This document shows, piece by piece, positions 17,078-24,518 of a DNA stretch of 52,928 nt. Made by a program: the position numbers and the translations under genes. The stretch covers positions 1 through 52,928 of the forward strand of contig JBOIBN010000006.1 of the NCBI GenBank assembly GCA_050739575.1. Direction: 5' to 3'. The notes under the pieces were generated by a model. The model saw only the letters and a list, made by a program, of their open reading frames with translations. It made no database searches and was not told the origin of the DNA. The DNA is from JBOIBN01 sp050739575. GTDB lineage: Bacteria; Pseudomonadota; Gammaproteobacteria; JAKDMP01. Position 1 is the stretch's first letter; every line of letters begins with the position of its first letter.

Positions 17078-18640
17078 ATGGGACTTATGGATTTGCGGCG
17101 CCTCGCCGCTTCGAGACTGCGCGAGACACCGGAGCATACCGCCCTCGTATTCGGCGATACGCGCCTGAGTTATGCCGACTTTGCGGACGCGGTCGAGCGG
17201 TCCGCCGGCGCGATGGCAGCGCTCGGCATCGGAGCCGGCGACCGGGTCGGCTTGCATCTGCACAACTCGCCCGAACTGGCGACGCTTTATTTCGCCTGCT
17301 TCCGGATCGGCGCCGTCGCCGTGCCGGTCAACACCCGTTACCGCCGCCGCGAGACCGAGTACGCGCTCAATCATTGCGAGGCGCGTCTGCTGATCGTGGA
17401 CGGCGAGCTGGTGGAAGAGGTGCGGGGAATTTCCGAGACGGTGCCGACGCTCGCTCACGTTCGCGTGATCGGAGACGCAGGCGACGAGGCTCACCGGCCG
17501 TGGGCGGCGGCGCTGGAGGCGGCGTCCGCTCCTGCGCCGGAGGTTGCGATCGAAGACGATGCTCCCGCGGCGATCTTCTATACCTCGGGCAGCACGAGCC
17601 GCCCCAAGGGTGTGACCCATACGCACCGTTCGCTCGCGGACTGCGCCAAGAGCCGAAGCAAGACGAACGGCTTCGGCCCCGACGATGTGTGGCTGATTTC
17701 CTCGTCCATGGTGCATATCGGCGGTACGGCGGGCCAGCTCTTTCCGGCCATGCGCAACGGAAGTACCGCCGTGATCCTGCCCCGCCACGACCCCGAGACC
17801 TACCTCGATCTCGTTTGCAAGTACCGGCCGACCCGGAGCTTCCTGCTGCCGACGCTGCTGCTCGACGTGCTCGATCATCCTGCCTGTTGCGATGCGGACT
17901 GCGGCTGCTTCACAGAGCTCTACTGCGGCGGCGACGCGGTTACCGAGGAAATGCGCGAGCGCTGGTCGGCCGCGACGGCGGCGCCGCTGGTGCAGCTTCT
18001 GGGCATGACCGAATGCGAGGCTTACTGCATCGAGCGGCCCGGCGAAGCACGGCGCGAAGGCTCCGTCGGGCGTCCGCGGGACGGCGTGGAGCTTCGCATC
18101 GTGGATTCCTCCGGACGCGAGTTGCCGCGCGGCGCCGAGGGCGAGATCGTGATCCGTTCGCCGAGCATGATGATCGGATACTGGGAAGAGCCCGAGCATA
18201 CGGCAACCACGCTTCGCGACGGCTGGCTTTATACCGGCGACCTGGGCCGTGTGGACGAGGACGGCTACGTGTGGTTTGTCGGACGCAGCAAGGAAATTAT
18301 CATCCGGGCCGGATCGAACATCGCGCCGGGAGAAGTCGAGGACGTGATCGAGGAACATCCCGACGTGCTCGCCGCGGCGGTCGTCGGCGCGCCGGACCCG
18401 CGGCTGGGACAGATCGTCGCCGCCTTCGTCGAACGCGAACCCGACAAGGGCTCTGCGCTCACCGCGCAGGAATTGGCCGAGTGGAGCGCACGTTCCATTG
18501 CCGCATACAAGGTGCCCGAGTGCTGGATATTTGTCGATCGCATCCCCAGGAACTCGGTCGAGAAGATCGATCGTGCCGCGCTGCATGCGATGGTTGCAAC
18601 GGCGCTGGCGGATGCGGTTCGTACGTCAGTGAATCAATAG
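17078..18640 (+). CDS. AMP-dependent acyl-CoA synthetase/ligase
   Basis: Adenylate-forming enzyme of 520 residues in the ANL superfamily: it activates a carboxylic acid as acyl-AMP and then acyl-CoA. The P-loop is FYTSGSTSRPKGVTH (residues about 165-179). LGMTECEAY supplies the A5 motif, and GWLYTGDLGRVDEDGYVWFVGR supplies the hinge region in sequence. The C-terminal lysine lies in PRNSVEKIDR. The length fits medium/long-chain acid ligases such as CaiC- or FadK-like proteins. Substrate cannot be read from sequence. ATG 17078 is preceded by AGGATG; a second ATG lies at 17087. Single gene upstream of the B12 riboswitch. Confidence 0.85.
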   Translation: MGLMDLRRLAASRLRETPEHTALVFGDTRLSYADFADAVERSAGAMAALGIGAGDRVGLHLHNSPELATLYFACFRIGAVAVPVNTRYRRRETEYALNHCEARLLIVDGELVEEVRGISETVPTLAHVRVIGDAGDEAHRPWAAALEAASAPAPEVAIEDDAPAAIFYTSGSTSRPKGVTHTHRSLADCAKSRSKTNGFGPDDVWLISSSMVHIGGTAGQLFPAMRNGSTAVILPRHDPETYLDLVCKYRPTRSFLLPTLLLDVLDHPACCDADCGCFTELYCGGDAVTEEMRERWSAATAAPLVQLLGMTECEAYCIERPGEARREGSVGRPRDGVELRIVDSSGRELPRGAEGEIVIRSPSMMIGYWEEPEHTATTLRDGWLYTGDLGRVDEDGYVWFVGRSKEIIIRAGSNIAPGEVEDVIEEHPDVLAAAVVGAPDPRLGQIVAAFVEREPDKGSALTAQELAEWSARSIAAYKVPECWIFVDRIPRNSVEKIDRAALHAMVATALADAVRTSVNQ

Positions 18641-18799
18641 CGTATCGCCCGGTCCGCGTCGCTTGATTGCCCAAGCGATGCTTCTACGAAGGTCCGTCAC
18701 GCCATTTCCCAAGCGTTTTCTCGACAAAAACCCGTAAGAAAAGATAAACCCGCCTCTAATCACTCTCCTTCGCTTGACGCGTCGCGTGCGGGTGGTGAT

Positions 18800-19000
18800 A
18801 ATGACGGCGCCGATGGCGTCCTGCTCGGAGCAGGACTTGGGAAGCCGGTGCGCCCGCTCGAAGCGGGCAATTCCGGCGCTGCCCCCGCAACGGTAGGCGA
18901 GTCAATCGCCCGTCATGAAGCCACTGCGCGCAAGCGCGGGAAGGCGACGGGTGAAGGTTGGAATCGTTCCGGCCACTCGCGAGCCCGGAGACCGGCCATG
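18800..19000 (+). ncRNA. Cobalamin (AdoCbl) riboswitch
   Basis: The conserved core is present in order: GGGAAGCCGGTG at 18839-18850, the B12 box GCTGCCCCCGCAACGGTA at 18878-18895, and GCCACTG from 18920. GGGAAGGCG at 18938-18946 and GAGCCCGGAGACCGGCC at 18981-18997 follow. It lies upstream of the TonB receptor gene, which it should repress when cobalamin is plentiful. The expression platform probably uses the 19,001-19,137 segment, which contains a short CCCG/CGGG hairpin at 19,106-19,117. The outer ends of the aptamer are approximate. Confidence 0.93.
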
Positions 19001-19137
19001 GCGAGTGTCGGTGCTGCGGCGGGCGGCTTCCGGAGCGCGGGCTCCCTCTTCCTCCACAGACCGATTGGGTTTCGCAGACTGCTGCAGGTTTTGCGGTTGT
19101 TTGCGCCCGCATGCGGGTCGGCTGTGCGAGGTACAAA

Positions 19138-20934
19138 ATGTTTCGTTCTGCTTTGTTGATAGCCGCGACGCTCGTCGCCGCAACGACGACTCTTGCCCAA
19201 ACCACCACTCAGCTCAATTCCATTACCGTCACGGCGCCGACCGGCACGCCGCAGACGCTCGATGAAACCCTGGCGCCGGTGATCGTGATCGGGCCGGATA
19301 CGCTCCAATCCTTTCTGGACTCCGACATCGCCACTCTGCTCCAGTTTTACGCGGGGCTGGATATCGCGAGCAACGGCGGGCCGGGGCAACCGACGGCGCT
19401 GTTCCTGCGCGGCACGGGCAGCGCGCAGACGCTGGTGCTGGTGGACGGCATCCGCGTGAATTCCGGCGACATCGGCGCGCCGCCGTTCGAGAACATCGGC
19501 ACTTCCGGCATTGAACGCGTCGAGGTGGTCCAGGCACCGCGCTCGGCCTTGTACGGATCGAATGCAATCGGCGGCGTGGTTGCGATCACGCTCAAGCAGC
19601 CGCCGCGCAACGGATTCGACTGGGGCGCCACGGTAAGCGGCGGACACTACGCAATGCGCGGCGCCGATGCGCATATCGGCGGCGGCAACGGCACGTTTTT
19701 CGGCGGCGCGGATGCGAGCTTTTTCGAAACGGCGGGATTCCCGCCGCAGACCGCGAGCAACAATGCCAGCGCCTACCGCAACCAGACCGTACACGCGGTC
19801 GTCGGCGCGCAGGACGACTCCGGCGATGCGTACGCGACCGTGTGGCAATCGAGCGGCACCAGCGACTATCTCGACTTTTCGCTGGATCCCGTGAGCGAGG
19901 ATTACACCGACCGCGTGGCGGACGTGCATCTCGAACGCGCGATGAGCGCCGACTGGCGAAGCCGCATGATCCTGGGCCAGTTCTTCGACGGCATTCAGCA
20001 GGTTCAGAGTCCCGATTACACGAATACCTGGCGCAACTCCGTCGACTGGCGCAACGATCTCAACCTCGACGCGCATCAACTGCTGAGCGTCGGCGCCTAT
20101 TTCGCCCACGAACACGTAGACGCGCTTTCCTACGGCACCGGCTACGACACGACAACGAACGAAAGCGCGCTCTACGCTCAGGATCAACTGCAATTCGGCG
20201 CGCAGCAGTTCGTGCTCGCAGGGCGCCAGTCGCATTTTTCCAGCTTCGGCGATCAGTTCACCTGGAACGCGGATTACGGTTTCCGTTTCGCCCGCGATTG
20301 GCGGATCACGGCCGGCACTGGTACGGGCTTTCGCGCCCCGGCCGCGACCGATCTTTACGGCTACGGCGGTAACCCGGACTTGAAGCCCGAATATTCGCAC
20401 GCCTGGAACCTGGGGCTTTACCGCGATCTCGGTACGCACTCCGTGCTCGGGCTCGAACTCTACCGCAACCGGGTCTCGGACCTCATCACCTTCGAGGCGA
20501 CCGCGACCGGCGGGCAGGAAGAAAACATCGGCCAGGCGACGATCACAGGCGCCAACCTTTCGCTGCACACGGTTTACGGCCACTGGCAGATCGAACCGGC
20601 GCTCAATTTCCAGCGCCCGGAAAACGATGTGACCGGCGGTTACCTGCCGCGCCGATCGCGCAAGAGTGCGACACTCAACCTCGCCTACGACGCGGGCCGC
20701 TGGCAGGCGGGTGTGCATTTTCTCGCGAGCGGACCGCGCAAGGACTCGGACTTCAGCACCGTCACCGACGCCGGCTATGTGCTCACCGATCTCACCGGCG
20801 CGGTCGCACTCGCACCGCACTGGCGGCTTCAGGGCCGCATCGAAAACCTCTTCGATGTGCACTACCAGACCGCCGCCGGCTACGCGAACGCGGGACGCGG
20901 GCTTTATCTCGCATTAAGCTATAGCCTCGAGTAA
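19138..20934 (+). CDS. btuB: TonB-dependent vitamin B12 receptor, BtuB-like
   Basis: 598 residues, outer membrane. A signal peptide (about residues 1-20) is followed by a TonB box around SITVTAP (residues 28-34). The plug carries LVLVDGIRVNSGD and VEVVQAPRSALYGSNAIGGV, and a 22-strand barrel follows. The cobalamin riboswitch directly upstream and the adenosyltransferase downstream give the substrate. GAGG lies 6 bases before ATG 19138. The last residues are SYSLE rather than the usual terminal aromatic residue of outer-membrane barrels. Confidence 0.9.
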   Translation: MFRSALLIAATLVAATTTLAQTTTQLNSITVTAPTGTPQTLDETLAPVIVIGPDTLQSFLDSDIATLLQFYAGLDIASNGGPGQPTALFLRGTGSAQTLVLVDGIRVNSGDIGAPPFENIGTSGIERVEVVQAPRSALYGSNAIGGVVAITLKQPPRNGFDWGATVSGGHYAMRGADAHIGGGNGTFFGGADASFFETAGFPPQTASNNASAYRNQTVHAVVGAQDDSGDAYATVWQSSGTSDYLDFSLDPVSEDYTDRVADVHLERAMSADWRSRMILGQFFDGIQQVQSPDYTNTWRNSVDWRNDLNLDAHQLLSVGAYFAHEHVDALSYGTGYDTTTNESALYAQDQLQFGAQQFVLAGRQSHFSSFGDQFTWNADYGFRFARDWRITAGTGTGFRAPAATDLYGYGGNPDLKPEYSHAWNLGLYRDLGTHSVLGLELYRNRVSDLITFEATATGGQEENIGQATITGANLSLHTVYGHWQIEPALNFQRPENDVTGGYLPRRSRKSATLNLAYDAGRWQAGVHFLASGPRKDSDFSTVTDAGYVLTDLTGAVALAPHWRLQGRIENLFDVHYQTAAGYANAGRGLYLALSYSLE

Positions 20935-20949
20935 TCGAAGGAGCGCGTC

Positions 20950-21525
20950 GTGGGAAACCGCCTGAGCCGCATCTACACCCGCACCGGCGACGACGGCACG
21001 ACCGGTCTCGTCGGCGGCGCCCGGGTGTCCAAGGCCGGTGCCCGGGTCGAGGCCTACGGCACCGTGGACGAACTCAATTCCACCATCGGGCTCGTGCTCG
21101 CCGCGGCGATTCCCGCGCCGGTGCGCGAGGTGCTGGTGCGCGTGCAGCACGAGTTGTTCGATCTCGGGGGCGAGTTGGCGATGCCGGGCGCGACGACGAT
21201 CAAAGCCGAATCCGTCGCCCGGTTGGAATCGGAACTCGACGGGTTCAACGCGGCTCTGCCGCCGCTCAAGGAGTTCATCCTGCCGGGCGGCGGAACGGCC
21301 GCGGCGGCCTGCCATCTCGCGCGCACCGTCACCCGCCGCGCGGAGCGGCGCGCGTTCGCTCTCGCCGCCGAAGAAACCGTGAACGCGGAAAGCCTGCGTT
21401 ATCTCAACCGGCTCTCGGATCTGCTCTTCGTGCTCTGCCGCGTACTCACGCACGCCGCCGCAGGAAAAGAAATCATGTGGGCCAGCGCACGCCTCAAACG
21501 CTCGAAAGCAGGTCGCAAAAACTAG
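20950..21525 (+). CDS. pduO: PduO-type cob(I)alamin adenosyltransferase
   Basis: 191 residues. It transfers the adenosyl group of ATP to cob(I)alamin, giving coenzyme B12. Family signatures are the N-terminal YTRTGDDGTTGL, ARVEAYGTVDELNS, FILPGGGTAAAACHLART and the arginine-rich helix RRAERRA, ending with NRLSDLLFVLCR. GTG start with AAGGAG upstream, 15 bases after the btuB stop, so it is under the same riboswitch. Cytosolic. Confidence 0.93.
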   Translation: MGNRLSRIYTRTGDDGTTGLVGGARVSKAGARVEAYGTVDELNSTIGLVLAAAIPAPVREVLVRVQHELFDLGGELAMPGATTIKAESVARLESELDGFNAALPPLKEFILPGGGTAAAACHLARTVTRRAERRAFALAAEETVNAESLRYLNRLSDLLFVLCRVLTHAAAGKEIMWASARLKRSKAGRKN

Positions 21526-21559
21526 CAACCCGCGCGCGGGCGACGTAAAGGCTTCTCCG

Positions 21560-21631
21560 TTCACCACAAAGAACGCAGTCGCCCGAAAATCAATCGGAAT
21601 TCTCTGCGATCTCTGCGCGCTCTGCGGTGAA
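21560..21631. repeat. 72-bp MITE-like repeat with imperfect terminal inverted repeats
   Basis: TTCACCACAAAGAACGCAG at 21560-21578 resembles the reverse complement of 21611-21631, whose arm reads CTCTGCGGTGAA at its end. It lies between the convergent stops of pduO and btuF. Elements with TTCACC...GGTGAA ends are scattered in many bacterial genomes. It could serve as a shared transcript end. Confidence 0.5.
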
Positions 21632-21651
21632 GCAATGTTCCTACAACTTCA

Positions 21652-22542
21652 CTATCGGTCGAGGCGCCGGCGCGCGGTTGCGAGATCGCGGCATACGTCG
21701 GCGGCCCCTGCGAGGATGCGCGGTCCCGGACGAGCGAGAAGATCGGACGGCACCACAAAAAGATTGTCGGACTTCACCGCCGTCAGCCAGGGCCAACGCC
21801 GCCACGCGTCGAGACGTGCTTGCGCTCCGGCGTCGTTGCCGGTGAGAATCGCTTGCGGATTACGTGCGAGGACAGCGCCCTCGTCCACTACCGGCGCGAG
21901 CGAGTTAAGTTCCGCGAACACGTTGCGGCCGCCGCAAAGCGCAAGCACCTGACTGATGATCTGTTCGCCGCCGATCGTGTAAAGCGGTTGCGCGGAGATT
22001 TCGTAAAAGACACTTATGCCGCGCACACCGGCATAGATTTGCGCGAGCCGCTCGCGTTCGGTCAGGAAATCGGCCGCCGCGTGGTCGGCCGTCTGCGATG
22101 TGCCGGCGGCGCGTCCGACGAGGCGCATTTCCCGCGCGATGTCTTCCAGTTTGCGCGGCGCGAGCAGCAGAATCGGTAACCCAAGACGGGCGAGCGCCTC
22201 GCGGGCCGCGGGCGGCGTCGCGCTGGCCGCGGCGATCACGAGATCGGGTCTGAGCGCCGAGATGCGTTCGAGATCCACGCGAAATGCATCGCCGACCTGG
22301 GGCAGCTTCTTCGCCGCCGGCGGGTAATCGCTCCAGGCGGAAACACCGACGAGCCGGTTACCGGCCCCGGCTGCATACACGATTTCCGTCACGCTCGGCG
22401 CAAGGCTTACGATGCGTTTTGCCGGCGTCGCCAACACGATCCGATTGCCGAGATCGTCCTTGAGCACAACGGCGGCCGCCGCCGGATGCGCATACGCGAA
22501 AATGCATGTCGCCAAACCGACGGCGACGACAAGCTTTTTCAC
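21652..22542 (-). CDS. btuF: Cobalamin-binding periplasmic protein BtuF
   Basis: 296 residues. Helical-backbone periplasmic binding protein for the BtuCD importer. A signal peptide (MKKLVVAVGLATCIFAYAHP, then PAAAA) precedes the first domain. RIVSLAPSVTEIVYAAGAG is the classic BtuF opening, followed by LVGVSAWSDYP and LRPDLVIAA. GTG at 22542 is chosen because it opens the signal peptide and lies 5 bases after the ampE stop. No btuC or btuD gene is in the window, so the permease must be elsewhere. Last gene of the ampD-ampE-btuF run, convergent with pduO. Confidence 0.88.
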   Translation of the reverse strand: MKKLVVAVGLATCIFAYAHPAAAAVVLKDDLGNRIVLATPAKRIVSLAPSVTEIVYAAGAGNRLVGVSAWSDYPPAAKKLPQVGDAFRVDLERISALRPDLVIAAASATPPAAREALARLGLPILLLAPRKLEDIAREMRLVGRAAGTSQTADHAAADFLTERERLAQIYAGVRGISVFYEISAQPLYTIGGEQIISQVLALCGGRNVFAELNSLAPVVDEGAVLARNPQAILTGNDAGAQARLDAWRRWPWLTAVKSDNLFVVPSDLLARPGPRILAGAADVCRDLATARRRLDR

Positions 22543-22547
22543 CGACT

Positions 22548-23420
22548 CTACAGCACCCAGGCGAGCAATTCGATGATGCCGATCACCGCGAGCCAGATGA
22601 CGATGCTGCGCCAGACGAGATCCACCGCCGCGTGCAGAAGTTCCGCCTCGTCCGCATCCTTGCCGGCTACGCCGAGGAGTGCCGCGGAGCCGGCGCGTCC
22701 GAGCACGACGTTCCCGCGATCGAGAAGTGGGTCCGTGGTTTGCGCATAGGTCTGCCGGATCCCGGAGAGCGTTCCATCGAAGCCGCCGGCGAGGGTGTAG
22801 GTCAACGCAAGCAGATGCTGGGGCACCCAGGCCATGACCAGCTTGAGGCGCAGCGCGGAACGCGCATAGAGCGTAAGCGGGCGGTCGGTCGCGGCACGTT
22901 CGGCAACGACGGCAGCCACGCGAAACAGCACCGCTCCGAGCGGACCGAGCAATGCAAACCAGAACACCGCTGAAAATATCCATTCGTCGGCCCTGACCAA
23001 AACGGCCTGGGCGAGCACCCATCCGCATTCGCGGGGATCGGGCGGCGGTTCGTGTCCGAGTATGAGGCGCGCCACCGACTGTGCGCTTTGTTGATCGTTC
23101 GCGGCGCGTGCCTTCAGATAGGCCGAGGCCTGGGCAGTGAGCTTGCGCGGTCCGAAACAAAAGACGAGAACGATAACGCCGTAAACGAATCCGAGTATCG
23201 GGTTCGCGCTCGCAAACCCCCAGCCGAGTGCGCCGAATGCGAAGGCGAGGATAAAGCTCGGCACAAACGGCGCAAGCAGTTCGGCGTACTCGCCGGCGGC
23301 GCCGGCATCTCCGGCCCACCTTGCGAGCGCCTCTTCATACCAGCGGCGAACGCGCAGCGGCTCGAACGGCCTGAACATCTGATCGAGCAGCAGCGCCACG
23401 ATGATGATGAAGAAATTCAA
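22548..23420 (-). CDS. ampE: AmpE/CobD-superfamily membrane protein
   Basis: 290 residues with about four to five membrane helices. The N-terminus LNFFIIIVALLLDQMF and the pattern FGALGWGFASANPILGF fit the AmpE-type branch of the CobD/CbiB superfamily, a sensor-like inner membrane protein usually encoded after ampD. The start is TTG at 23420, overlapping the ampD stop as TTGA. Upstream in-frame residues are the antisense-like translation of ampD and are excluded. It lies directly before btuF, so a CbiB-like role in B12 synthesis is a fair alternative. The characteristic CbiB GDP...HPV motif is not seen. Confidence 0.75.
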   Translation of the reverse strand: MNFFIIIVALLLDQMFRPFEPLRVRRWYEEALARWAGDAGAAGEYAELLAPFVPSFILAFAFGALGWGFASANPILGFVYGVIVLVFCFGPRKLTAQASAYLKARAANDQQSAQSVARLILGHEPPPDPRECGWVLAQAVLVRADEWIFSAVFWFALLGPLGAVLFRVAAVVAERAATDRPLTLYARSALRLKLVMAWVPQHLLALTYTLAGGFDGTLSGIRQTYAQTTDPLLDRGNVVLGRAGSAALLGVAGKDADEAELLHAAVDLVWRSIVIWLAVIGIIELLAWVL

Positions 23421-24028
23421 GTCCCGGAACCCTCCCGCCGCGATTGCGAACGGCGGAAATTGTAACCCGCCCCGGCCAGCGCGGCGGCGAGACGTACCCA
23501 GTCGAAGGCGGGTCCCGGATCGTTCTTGCGTCCGGGCGCAACATCCGAATGCGCGACGATTCCTTCCTCGCCGAGGGCGGGCCATGCTTTACGCAGCGCG
23601 GGAAGAATGCGCACAAGCGCCGCGTACTGCGCATCCGTGTAGGGGATGTCGTCCGCACCTTCGAGTTCGATCCCGATCGAAAAATCGTTGCAGGCTTCGC
23701 GTCCGCGCCAACTCGAACGTCCGGCGTGCCAGGCCCGGCGCCCGAAGGCGACGAACTGCACGATTTCTCCGTCGCGGCGAACGAAAAGATGCGGCGCGAC
23801 GCGCAGATCCCGTATCTCCTCGAAGAAGGGATGCGCCAAGTAGTCGAGCCGGCCGGTGAAGAAATCCTCGATCCATGGACCGCCGAATTCGCCCGGCGGC
23901 AAACTGATGCCGTGCAGGATCACGAGTTCGATTGCGGCATCGGATGGGCGCTCGTCGGCATGTTCGCTCGGCGAGCGGCGAGCGCCGACAAGCCAGCCGT
24001 TTTCGATCGCGCATTCGAGCCCGTTCAT
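23417..24028 (-). CDS. ampD: 1,6-anhydro-N-acetylmuramyl-L-alanine amidase AmpD
   Basis: 203 residues, cytosolic zinc amidase of the Amidase_2 family that recycles peptidoglycan. Zinc ligands appear in VILHGISLPPG (first His), FGRRAWHAGRSSW (middle region) and EEGIVAHSDVAPGRKNDPGP (last His and the Asp). The length is typical of E. coli AmpD (183) with a small C-terminal extension. In many bacteria loss of AmpD derepresses ampC beta-lactamase through AmpR; no ampR or ampC is in this window. Starts the minus-strand run ampD-ampE-btuF. Confidence 0.93.
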   Translation of the reverse strand: MNGLECAIENGWLVGARRSPSEHADERPSDAAIELVILHGISLPPGEFGGPWIEDFFTGRLDYLAHPFFEEIRDLRVAPHLFVRRDGEIVQFVAFGRRAWHAGRSSWRGREACNDFSIGIELEGADDIPYTDAQYAALVRILPALRKAWPALGEEGIVAHSDVAPGRKNDPGPAFDWVRLAAALAGAGYNFRRSQSRREGSGT

Positions 24029-24059
24029 TTCATGGCCGGTGTCTGATTCACTACGACAT

Positions 24060-24518
24060 TCATGCCGCCGCGAGAAATTCGACAGCCTCCTCGGCGAGCG
24101 CGGGCAGATCCGGAATCACCGGGCGTTCGAAGCCCAGGTTGAGTTCCGCGAGCAACGCGCCGTGCCGGGGCACGAACGACGTTCCGAGCAAACCTGGCGT
24201 CACCCGCAAGATGTAGGGGAAACCCTGCGTCAGTATCGCCATCGCCGCCGGTTGCAGGGTATCGGCCGGTGCACGCACGACCACCATGCGTGCGCGCCGC
24301 GAAGGCTCCGGCACGCGGGCATCGAGCAGGGGTTCGATCGCGAGCAGCGGAATATGGCCGTCGCGCCAGCCGATGCGTCCGAGCAACCATGGCGGCGCAT
24401 CGGGCACCGGCGTCGGCTTCGCGAGCCCGCGCACCTCCTGCACGATACGGCGCGGAAGCAGCAGTTTGCCCCCGCCCAACGGGAGCAACAGGCAGTAAAG
24501 CTCCCGCTCATCCGTCAT
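24060..24518 (-). CDS. chpC: CheW-like adaptor, ChpC-type
   Basis: 152 residues with a CheW fold: YCLLLPLGGGKLLLPRRIVQEV, WLLGRIGWRDGHIPLLAIEPL and the C-terminal beta barrel. It should couple receptors to the ChpA kinase. The ATG at 24518 overlaps the chpA 3' end by 11 bases, so it is translated with chpA. In P. aeruginosa a chpC gene of this kind closes the pil-chp cluster; here chpB is missing between the two. The upstream in-frame extension to 24554 lies inside chpA and is not used. Confidence 0.8.
   Translation of the reverse strand: MTDERELYCLLLPLGGGKLLLPRRIVQEVRGLAKPTPVPDAPPWLLGRIGWRDGHIPLLAIEPLLDARVPEPSRRARMVVVRAPADTLQPAAMAILTQGFPYILRVTPGLLGTSFVPRHGALLAELNLGFERPVIPDLPALAEEAVEFLAAA

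Noticed and set aside
17063..18586. 507-codon open frame on the minus strand
   Set aside because: Antisense shadow of the acyl-CoA synthetase, which has all ANL motifs.
18913..20862. 649-codon open frame on the minus strand
   Set aside because: It is antisense to btuB and crosses the riboswitch; no domain is recognisable.
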